From: Acidobacteriota bacterium
GTDB lineage: Bacteria > Acidobacteriota > Terriglobia > Terriglobales > Acidobacteriaceae
Length of the DNA stretch: 9,573 bases
Reading direction: 5' to 3'
NCBI GenBank assembly: GCA_003225655.1
Contig: QIAW01000193.1
Coordinates: forward strand, 7,048-16,620
Shown here: positions 1 to 5,863 of the stretch, piece by piece
Layout: each line of letters begins with the position of its first letter
Position numbering within the stretch: the stretch's first letter is position 1
Made by a program: the position numbers and the translations under genes
Notes under the pieces: model-generated
Databases searched by the model: none
The model's input: only the letters and a program-made list of their open reading frames with translations
Told to the model about the DNA's origin: nothing

Positions 1-662
1 ACACCACGTATGGCTATGATTTTTTTCTTCTTTAGTTCGGTCAATGCGCGCGTGACAGTCTCGCGCGAAGTCCCAAGAAGCTGGCTTACTTCTTCATGAG
101 TAAGGCAGAGTTTGACAGTCCCCTCCTTGCTCTCAGGATTTTTCTCATCCCACTGAAGAAGCAGCCCAGCCAGCTTTTGAGGGACCGATTGGGCCAAACC
201 GATCAGGCGAACCTCGTTACACGCTCGCAATTGCGCTTCGCTCAGTTCTCGCGCAGCGTGGATGGCCACATTGTGGAATCGGTGCAGGAAATCCAGGAAT
301 GGTTTCCGTGAGGTCGTATTGACCTGCACTGGTTCCATGGCCTCAGCAGTGGCCTCGTATTCCTTCTCTGCAATAACAGAGCTAAGGCCCAGTACCTCGC
401 CAGCATCAGCAATGTTCAGAATTATTTTCTTGCCCTCTGGGGATGAAATGCTGAGCTTAACGCTTCCCTGACACAGAATCATCACTTCTTCTGCGACCTG
501 GCCCTCACGAAATAGCACCTGGCCCTCAGAGAAGGCACACGATTTCTTCAGCCGCTCAAGTTCATGCAGAGCGTCAGTCTCCAAGTTACAGAACAATCTT
601 TCTTCCCGGAATCTGCAACTTAAGCAGCTTCGGATCAGGGGTAGAACAGACTCGGAATCCAT
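1..662 (-). CDS. Crp/Fnr-family transcriptional regulator (3' end outside window)
   Basis: The minus strand reads open from ATG at 662 to the window edge, giving 220 codons with no stop. A GGAG lies five bases before the ATG. Residues about 37-120 form a cyclic-nucleotide-binding-type beta-roll (EGQVLFREGQ, then GSVKLSI and GEVLGLSS). Residues 188-209 form a helix-turn-helix whose recognition helix reads SRETVTRAL, closer to CRP (RETVxR) than to FNR (VETISR). The beta-roll lacks the Arg-Ser/Thr phosphate-binding signature of cAMP-binding CRP, so cAMP is probably not the ligand. The N-terminus has C13-x2-C16-x8-C25, with further cysteines at 42, 64, 148 and 186. This recalls the Fe-S ligands of FNR but has different spacing, so redox or NO sensing is only a possibility. 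The gene is transcribed away from the methyltransferase relic and lies beside nitrate genes, which suggests but does not prove control of this locus. Family assignment is firm; the signal is unknown. Confidence 0.9.
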   Translation of the reverse strand, partial: MDSESVLPLIRSCLSCRFREERLFCNLETDALHELERLKKSCAFSEGQVLFREGQVAEEVMILCQGSVKLSISSPEGKKIILNIADAGEVLGLSSVIAEKEYEATAEAMEPVQVNTTSRKPFLDFLHRFHNVAIHAARELSEAQLRACNEVRLIGLAQSVPQKLAGLLLQWDEKNPESKEGTVKLCLTHEEVSQLLGTSRETVTRALTELKKKKIIAIRG

Positions 663-672
663 GCTGGCTCCG

Positions 673-717
673 TTGTTTATTGTACCTGTGCAGCGCAAAG
701 GTTAGGTCCATAAACAA
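673..717. repeat. 8-bp perfect inverted repeat in the divergent intergenic region
   Basis: TTGTTTAT at 673-680 is matched by its exact reverse complement ATAAACAA at 710-717, with 29 bases between them. The pair fills much of the 94-bp gap between the Crp/Fnr regulator and the methyltransferase relic. The left arm overlaps a TACAAT-like -10 element on the minus strand (679-684). It could be a pair of operator half-sites for a divergent promoter, but it does not match the TGTGA-N6-TCACA or TTGAT-N4-ATCAA consensus sites of CRP and FNR. Chance occurrence is not excluded. Confidence 0.35.
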
Positions 718-756
718 GCAAATTCACTCAACCCAATCTACGGAAGGAGCGACGAG

Positions 757-1081
757 TTGACGGGGAAGATCTATCTTGTGGGAGCGGGCCGGGAGATCCT
801 GAGTTGCTTACGGTAAAGGCTTTACGTGTACTCCGGAGCGCGGATGTAGTTCTGTATGATGCCCTCACAGCACCCGCGATACTGGCATTGGTTCCTTCTA
901 CCACGAAACTTGTAAAATTTGGGCAAGCGCTGCGGAACAAAGGCAATCGCACAAGAAGAAATAAATCGCTTAATTGTAGATTATGCCAAGAGGGGAAACC
1001 GTCGTACGCCTGAAGAATGGAGCCCCCCTGATCTTTGGCCGTGCGGCGGAGGAAATGGAAGCGCTGCGCCAGGCAAGGATT
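757..1081 (+). pseudogene. cobA: uroporphyrinogen-III C-methyltransferase relic (CobA/SUMT N-terminal part)
   Basis: The intact enzyme makes precorrin-2, the precursor of the siroheme used by NirB and NirA. Here a TTG start at 757 follows a GGAAGGAG ribosome site, and three frames spell SUMT pieces in order. These are TGKIYLVGAG, then PGDPELLTVKALRVLRSADV running to about 921, then GKRCGTKAIAQEEINRLIVD to about 993, then ETVVRLKNGAPLIFGR to about 1081. The breaks are a one-base loss in the C/G run near 789, an extra base near 921-924, and a change in the G run at 991-994. The normally invariant GGDP is now NGAP, and GRGGEE is GRAAEE, so the sequence has drifted beyond the frameshifts. Homology stops after about 110 residues of a family usually near 250, so the C-terminal half is missing. 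The relic sits convergent to the porin gene. Identity is secure; function is almost certainly lost. Confidence 0.88.
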
Positions 1082-1108
1082 GTGAGAAGCCGCTTAGTTT
1101 ACCCTGTC

Positions 1109-1145
1109 AAAAAACCAAGGCATTCACGGATGAGTGAATGCCTTG
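1109..1145 (-). terminator. Rho-independent terminator after the porin gene
   Basis: Arms CAAGGCATTCAC (1116-1127) and GTGAATGCCTTG (1134-1145) form a perfect 12-bp stem with a six-base loop. On the minus strand the stem is followed, after one G, by a run of six T (A run at 1109-1114). It lies 31 bases after the porin stop codon at 1177, which fits termination of the minus-strand transcription unit. There is no T run on the plus-strand side, so it is not bidirectional. Confidence 0.87.
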
Positions 1146-1176
1146 TGGCACTTCACAATTATTGATGATACAGCTC

Positions 1177-2745
1177 CTACTTGCCGCCAATATTCGCGCT
1201 CATCTTATAGCTCAGCTCCAGGTAATAGAGGTTAGCGTTATTGTGTGCCGGGAACAGACGTGAGATTACAGATTGTCCCTGAGCATGGGCGGCATAAGCA
1301 GTAACACCCCAGTCTTTAGATATCTTGCAGTCGGCGCTCAGATCCACAACATTTGCCAACTGGTGACGGTTGCTGCTGGGCCTGCCGGTATAACCAAAGG
1401 TTCCTTGCTGAAATGCGCCTCCGCCCAGATACCAGAGATCATGCGAATCGCTCAGGCGCAGGTTATGGAACTCGGTGCGAAATGCGATTCGTGGGTGCGG
1501 ACGCACCCATAGCTGGGCAAAGTCATCTGTGTTGTTCATCAGGTTATAAAACGGAAAACGGGCGTAGATGCGTGGTGTGGGCAGTACCTGAAAGAAGGTT
1601 TCATGACGGCCATCGGTGGGATTGCTGTCGCCGCTGCTATAGAAATGGCCTACGCGCAGCCAGGGTTTCAGCAGCGGCCATTTTGGTTGATATCCAGCTT
1701 CCAGGGAAACAGCGGATGCGTGCTGCGTCAATCTTCCCCAATCGCCGGTTTGAACCGCGCCCCAAAGCAGAAAATCCGCTGTGCCTATGCTGGTCGGGAC
1801 GGTATCGAGGAAGTGTCCACCGACGGTCGTAATCTCGATGTTCTGCTTGTCGGCAGTTCGAGCGACCGCTGTCCGATTGTCCGTCTTAAGCGCGTGACGC
1901 AAATCGTTGTAGTACAACACAAAGCCGCGGACCTCTCCGGGCGCCTTTTTGCCGCCAAAGGCATGGGTGTGAGCGCCGTACAAGACGTCGACATTGAGCT
2001 CACGCAGGCCATTGGTGTCAAAAACACCCTGGGTTGGCCGCCCGGCAAAGAACGTGGTATTTGAATTTTTGGTGTCGAAGACAAAGTGCATTCCGTCAAA
2101 GCTGCGCTGCACGTGCGAGAAGCCAAAGTTTCCTATGAGACGATGAGCAATACGTTCGCGCTTGAGCGTAGCCAGAGTGTCATCTTTCGGCATGTGCTCG
2201 TTTCCGTCGATAAATTCCATCCGGCCCACTTTCAAGCTCGTCGGATTATCATTGCCAGTCGTCCACTTGAAGCGAATGTATCCCTGTTTGGGAAATATCC
2301 AGGCAACGTTTTCTTCTTTCCCGTTTGCGACATAGTACGTTGCGCCCAAACCGAGTTGTCCCTGGGGAGCGGGAGCAACTGCGTGAGCGGGCAGATTCAT
2401 CAGGCTGGGCTGAGCGAATTCAAATTGCCACTCCAGGTTACGCAGGTCCTGGCCGATTCCGACTCTTAGCAGCGAAGCCCCAAAGCCGTAGTGCCCATCC
2501 GTGGCCGGTGTGCTGAACCAATCCCAGGCCTCGGCGCGGCCACGCCAGCTTACTGTAATCTTCAGGCTTGAACCTGCCACGGCCAAAGCAGGGGCCGGCG
2601 GCGGTACCGGGGCCGCAGAGGATGACGACGCTGCCGCCGGTGAAGACGACGAAGCCGATAACACTGTTGAAGCTGTTTGCGTCCACCCCAACCGGGTGAA
2701 AGCAAATATCGCCAATAAAAGTTGTAATAATCTTGTGCACTTCAT
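1177..2745 (-). CDS. AlgE-like (alginate-export family) outer-membrane porin, probable nitrate entry channel
   Basis: A 522-residue protein. Residues 1-23 look like a Sec signal peptide (positive start, LLQLLLAIFAF core, cut near TQTAS). Residues about 24-60 are a Ser/Ala/Pro-rich low-complexity tether. The rest is a beta-barrel pattern of alternating aromatic strands and polar turns, for example WDWFSTP, GYIRFKW, LKVGRMEF, GFVLYYND and LYYLELSY. The phrase LKVGRMEFIDGNE resembles the alginate-export family (AlgE-like) of 16- to 18-strand porins. The last residues (YKMSANIGGK) do not end in the usual aromatic, so the final strand probably ends a few residues earlier at LELSYKM. A GAGGGA ribosome site precedes the ATG. 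It follows nirA by 83 bp without an obvious own promoter and ends at a strong terminator, so it is probably the last gene of that unit. The substrate is inferred from neighbours: anion or nitrate passage is more likely here than alginate export. Confidence 0.8.
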   Translation of the reverse strand: MKCTRLLQLLLAIFAFTRLGWTQTASTVLSASSSSPAAASSSSAAPVPPPAPALAVAGSSLKITVSWRGRAEAWDWFSTPATDGHYGFGASLLRVGIGQDLRNLEWQFEFAQPSLMNLPAHAVAPAPQGQLGLGATYYVANGKEENVAWIFPKQGYIRFKWTTGNDNPTSLKVGRMEFIDGNEHMPKDDTLATLKRERIAHRLIGNFGFSHVQRSFDGMHFVFDTKNSNTTFFAGRPTQGVFDTNGLRELNVDVLYGAHTHAFGGKKAPGEVRGFVLYYNDLRHALKTDNRTAVARTADKQNIEITTVGGHFLDTVPTSIGTADFLLWGAVQTGDWGRLTQHASAVSLEAGYQPKWPLLKPWLRVGHFYSSGDSNPTDGRHETFFQVLPTPRIYARFPFYNLMNNTDDFAQLWVRPHPRIAFRTEFHNLRLSDSHDLWYLGGGAFQQGTFGYTGRPSSNRHQLANVVDLSADCKISKDWGVTAYAAHAQGQSVISRLFPAHNNANLYYLELSYKMSANIGGK

Positions 2746-2828
2746 TCGATTGTTCCCTCTTCGCGTTATTGTTTTTTGTCTCGTGCTTTTGTTCTACGAC
2801 TCCCATCCTGACTTCTCATTTCTGACTT

Positions 2829-4289
2829 TTATCGGTGAATGGATTCATCCTTCAGATCTATCCAAACATCGCCTTCCTCTATAAAGGTCGGATATCGGCG
2901 GACACTCAGGTTCGGGTCTGTGTCACACCTTCCTGTGTGCAACTCGAATTCGTAGCCATGCCATGGACAGACGATGCAGCCCCTCTCAACCGTTCCTTCA
3001 TAGAGCGGGCCCCCTTCGTGAGGGCACTCTGCATCCATCGCTATGACCTGGCCCTCCATCACGAACACTGCCAGCGTCTTGCCCATGACCGTCATCTTCT
3101 GGCCCGTCCCGGAAGACAATTCATCCAGACGGCAGAGCATCGCCTTTGTGGTCTTTGGGAGCGAGATCGAGGCCGCGGCAGTGCGAGGAGGTTGCCTGTC
3201 GCGTCTGCCCGTTGCAGATGTGAATCGCGCCTCTGCATGCTGTTTTCGGGAAAAGGATTCTGGTTGGATGCTGGAAGCGGCGCATACCGCCGATTGGAGC
3301 CGTGAGTTCTTGATCAAGGCCCGTTGTTGGAGGATGCCGGCAACTACGGATGGCAACGCTTCATCGCAGGGCACGGTATCGAGGATTTGTTCTCCGGCCA
3401 CGGCATTCGGTCCGGTTCGTCCCCCAACATAGATAGCCACGGCATCAACCGCCTTGCCCGCGATGCTGGTCCGGCAGCCACGAAGACCCAGCTCAGCGGC
3501 TTGGTGATTTCCGCATCCTGCCGTACAGCCGGACCAATGGATTGTCATTGGAGCGAAATCTTTTCCCAAGCGTTGATCCAAGGCTCGGGAGAGTTCCATG
3601 GCGTGTCGCTTTGTCTCAATGAGCGCGAGATTACAGTAGTCCGCTCCGGTGCACGCCACCAGTTTTCTAAAAAACGGCGATGGGTTAGGAGAGAATTGCT
3701 GCAACAGCGGCTCTTTCAGCAGCGCCTCAATGCGGTGCTTGGGCACGTTGACCAGGATCACATTTTGTCCTGTTGTACAGCGGACCTGACCGTTGCCATA
3801 GGTGTCGCTCAGATCGGCCAGCTCCGCTATCTGTTCCGGACCGATCCTGCCCGTGGGAACGCACAAACCCACTGCTGTCAGCTCTGGCTGCTTCTGCGGC
3901 GAAAGCCCCAAGTGATCCGCGTGTCCGGAACGCCGCATGTCTCTGCCGGCGGGCTCCAGTTCGCGCCGCAGACGCGCCGCCAGTTCCTGCCGCAAGCGAT
4001 CGATTCCCCATTCCTCAATGAGGAATGCCAAACGGCACCGGGTGCGCGTATCTCGGGGACCGTAATCGCGATAAATCCTGATCAGCTCAGCGACTGTTCT
4101 GGCTGCCTCATAAGCTTCGACAAAAACATTTAGGGCCGCTGCCGGAGTAAATCCTCCGGAACCCATCTTGCCTCCGGCAAGAATGTTGAAGCCGGCGCGT
4201 TCTCCCACTCTGGCGGGCACAAGAGCGATATCCTGTGATTTCTTTTCCCACGATGATGCTGTCGAGCTCGAACACGACAGGCGAAGCAT
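2829..4289 (-). pseudogene. nirA: Broken nirA: C-terminal half of ferredoxin-type nitrite reductase fused to a Rieske domain
   Basis: This 486-codon frame carries the second part of a siroheme nitrite reductase. Recognisable homology begins at residue 18 (SQDIALVPARVG, near 4238) and runs through GGKMGSGG. The catalytic half holds both siroheme/[4Fe-4S] pairs, C213-x5-C219 (ACTGADYCNLALIETK) and C255-x3-C259 (WSGCTAGCG). A linker of about 60 residues then leads to a complete Rieske [2Fe-2S] domain, residues about 375-486, with C422-x-H424-x16-C441-x2-H444. The formal ATG at 4289 has no convincing ribosome site, and its first 17 residues are the N-terminal fragment read in the wrong frame, so this is not a normal gene start. 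The upstream half lies in another frame (4108-4734), and about 22-27 residues are missing at the junction. The intact Rieske part means the lesion may be recent. The fusion would place an electron-transfer centre on the reductase itself; that role is inferred. Confidence 0.82.
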
Positions 4290-4734
4290 CCAAGAGTTCG
4301 TTCTCTGTCAAACCAGCGAGCGGGCAGCCATTGATATTGCGTACGTTGTCCATGCCGGTCTGCAGGCTGTGCAGATGAACGCTGCGCAGTTTCTCCCATA
4401 TCTTTTGCACGTTCTCAATGGCAAAGCCGCGGAGTTCTATCTGTTGGCGCGTAGTAATGTCTAATACCTTGTTGCCGAGCTGCCGCGATACATCAGCAAT
4501 CGCGCGTAACTGCTCGCTGTTCGTAAATCCATTGGGCATGCGGATGCGCATCATGAAACGGCCGGGCGTTGGCTCGCGGAAAAAGACCCCTACCCATTTC
4601 AATAACTGCTTCTGCTCCTGGGTCAGCGACTCGTACCCTTGTTCGACAACCCGGGGCAGGTCTTCGCGTATGCGCAGTCCGTCGCCGTCTTTCATGGCCT
4701 TGCAGGTTTCTATGCTGTTGTTACCTGCACGCAT
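4108..4734 (-). pseudogene. nirA: Broken nirA: N-terminal half of ferredoxin-type nitrite reductase
   Basis: ATG at 4734 follows GGAG with seven bases between; a TTG at 4794 after GAGGAG (4804-4809) is an alternative that adds 20 residues with no family likeness. The frame shows the NirA N-terminal ferredoxin-like repeat (RIREDLPRVVEQGYESLT, LLKWVGVFFREPTPG) and the first siroheme half. Substrate or siroheme arginines are kept in FMMRIRMPNG and TTRQQIELRG, followed by LQTGMDNVRNINGCPLAGL. After FELDSIIVGKE (to about 4240) family likeness stops and the frame runs about 44 out-of-frame codons to a stop at 4108. The family continues here with an LPRKFN-type block bearing the active-site lysines, which is absent in every frame; the +1 frame resumes directly at SQDIALVPA. 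So there is an internal deletion of about 65-80 bp plus a frameshift. Even a corrected frame would lack the catalytic lysines. The product should be inactive as a nitrite reductase. Confidence 0.85.
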
Positions 4735-4772
4735 TTTCGTCTCCGTTTGCAATGAAATACACTTGCACTCCA

Positions 4773-4792
4773 GTTCCGGACACCGCCGGAAC
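4773..4792 (-). other. Leader hairpin with six-base loop upstream of nirA
   Basis: GTTCCGG (4773-4779) and CCGGAAC (4786-4792) form a perfect 7-bp stem around a six-base loop. In the nirA transcript it falls between the GAGGAG at 4804-4809 and the GGAG before ATG 4734. There is no following T run, so it is not an intrinsic terminator. If translation began at TTG 4794 the stem would lie in the first codons, which argues mildly for the later ATG. Confidence 0.45.
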
Positions 4793-4875
4793 AACTGGAA
4801 TTACTCCTCAATAAATTGTCTTTAGAAAGAGATAACGTTCTTGGCCGCTGCTTAGACTACAAGGTCTGGGAAGAG

Positions 4876-4893
4876 GGACCCGTCGCGGGGTCC
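4876..4893 (-). other. GC-rich hairpin at the predicted 5' end of the nirA transcript
   Basis: GGACCC (4876-4881) and GGGTCC (4888-4893) form a perfect 6-bp stem with a six-base loop, placed within about 20 bases of the predicted start of transcription. It could protect the 5' end of the mRNA or act as an operator in DNA form. No T run follows on either strand, so it is not a terminator. Confidence 0.42.
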
Positions 4894-4903
4894 GATGCAT
4901 TCT

Positions 4904-4932
4904 AGATTAGAAAGCCTATACGTCAGAGTCAA
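4904..4932 (-). promoter_or_regulatory. Candidate sigma70 promoter for nirA-porin
   Basis: On the minus strand TTGACT (4932-4927) is followed after 17 bases by TAATCT (4909-4904). An overlapping reading uses CTGACG as -35 with a 16-base spacer and TAGAAT as -10 (5 of 6 to consensus). Both put the transcript start near 4890-4897. An inverted repeat AATCC-N8-GGATT just upstream (4940-4957) is a possible activator site. This would let nirA and the porin be controlled apart from the nirBD-nrtABCD operon. Confidence 0.5.
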
Positions 4933-5062
4933 ATCGAAAAATCCTATGCTTCGGATTGATCTTTGTTTCATATTCTCTTGCGCCCCGCTCATCCATCAGG
5001 AGATGGTCCCGCGAAAACTAAGCGATGAGCATCTCCGGATATGACCAAAAATATCGGCGGCA

Positions 5063-5863
5063 TCAATTCGCCCTGCGGATCGAGGATTGCAACGCATGGT
5101 CTTCAAGGAAGTTGAAGATACTCTCGCGCAATGAGTAATACTCATGGTGTTCAAGCACGGCCGCCCGTTCACGCGGACGCTCAAATGGCACGCTCATGAC
5201 CTTGCCTACGCGCCCCCCCGGGCCATCGGTCATTAGAATCAACCGGTCCGCCACATACAGCGATTCATCCACGTCGTGCGTCACCATCAACACGGTTTTG
5301 TGGGTCTGCTCCCATACTTTGAGAAGCGTATCCTGCAGCTCGAATCGAGTGAGTGAGTCGAGCATCCCGAAAGGTTCATCGAGCAGAAGAAAGCGCGGTT
5401 CCAGGGCCAACGCACGCGCCAGCGAAACGCGCTGTTGAATCCCCAAAGAAAGCTCGGCGGGCGGTTGATGTGAAAACTCCGCAACCCCGACCATCTCCAG
5501 ATATTTTTGCGCGTGTTCCTTCTTCTGCTTGCGGCCATAGTGAGGAAGAGCCTGGCCAATTGCAAGAATCACGTTTTCTTCAGCGTTTAACCACGGCAAC
5601 AGACACGGTGCTTGAAAAACTACGCCCCGGTCGGTTCCGGGCGAATCTACCACGCTTCCGTCAACATAGACCGAACCGACGGATGCTTTCTCCAGCCCGG
5701 CAATGATCGAGAGCACGGTTGATTTGCCACAGCCAGAATGGCCCAGAAGGCAGACGAATTCGCCGTCATCAATGCCTGCCTCGAATTCCTGAACGGCCAC
5801 AAAAGGACCCGTGGGCGTGGTGAATATCTTCGTCAAGTTCGCGACTTCGAGCAGGTGGTTCAT
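5063..5863 (-). CDS. nrtD: Nitrate ABC transporter ATP-binding protein NrtD
   Basis: This cytoplasmic ATPase subunit powers nitrate/nitrite import through NrtB. The start is ATG 5863, whose ATGA overlaps the nrtC stop; a GAGG lies upstream. That gives 266 residues, normal for NrtD, whereas a longer frame from 5908 only adds 15 residues inside nrtC. Walker A is GHSGCGKST (41-49), the Q-loop is VVFQ (Gln 84), Walker B is FLLLDEPFG (Asp162, Glu163), and the H-loop is VTHDVDE with His 196. The C-terminal ILMTDGPGGRVGKVMSVPFERPRER matches the NrtC/D-specific (TIGR01184-like) tail. The signature is LSLGI where LSGGM is usual (138-142): Ser and the last Gly are kept but the third position is Leu. 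That site pairs with the nucleotide held by NrtC, so one of the two composite sites may be weak. A sulfonate or taurine transporter ATPase is less likely given NrtA and NrtB beside it. Confidence 0.9.
   Translation of the reverse strand: MNHLLEVANLTKIFTTPTGPFVAVQEFEAGIDDGEFVCLLGHSGCGKSTVLSIIAGLEKASVGSVYVDGSVVDSPGTDRGVVFQAPCLLPWLNAEENVILAIGQALPHYGRKQKKEHAQKYLEMVGVAEFSHQPPAELSLGIQQRVSLARALALEPRFLLLDEPFGMLDSLTRFELQDTLLKVWEQTHKTVLMVTHDVDESLYVADRLILMTDGPGGRVGKVMSVPFERPRERAAVLEHHEYYSLRESIFNFLEDHALQSSIRRAN

Larger units (their letters stand above)
4735..5062 (-). other. 328-bp intergenic region between nrtD and nirA
   Basis: No gene is seen in either strand. In the direction of nirA it holds, in order, an AATCC-N8-GGATT inverted repeat (4940-4957), a promoter (4904-4932), a hairpin at the presumed transcript start (4876-4893), a GAGGAG ribosome-like site (4804-4809), a second hairpin (4773-4792) and the GGAG used for the ATG at 4734. 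No intrinsic terminator with a T run was found after nrtD, so some read-through from the nrt operon into nirA is possible. The implied leader is about 160 bases. Confidence 0.6.

Noticed and set aside
757..1081. Methyltransferase breaks as sequencing errors in a live gene
   Set aside because: Besides three frame changes, conserved residues have changed (GGDP to NGAP) and the C-terminal half is gone, so errors alone do not explain it.
3324..4133. Long plus-strand open frame (269 codons) opposite nirA
   Set aside because: It lies antisense to clear NirA homology, has no ribosome site or recognisable family, and its composition is that of a reverse-frame shadow.
4230..4255. Programmed ribosomal frameshift joining the two nirA frames
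   Set aside because: The needed shift is +1, no typical -1 slippery heptamer fits the frames, and a shift would still leave the catalytic lysine block missing.
4735..4794. NirA start at TTG 4794 after GAGGAG
   Set aside because: The extra 20 residues show no family likeness, a perfect hairpin falls in the first codons, and ATG 4734 has its own GGAG at good spacing. Kept as an alternative only.
4773..4893. ANTAR (NasR/NasT) two-hairpin antiterminator target
   Set aside because: Both loops have six bases, but neither has A at position 1 with G at position 4. The stems are about 80 bases apart instead of adjacent, and no T run follows.
4876..4893. Intrinsic terminator after nrtD
   Set aside because: Stem only 6 bp and no T run on either strand; it also lies downstream of a promoter-like sequence for nirA.
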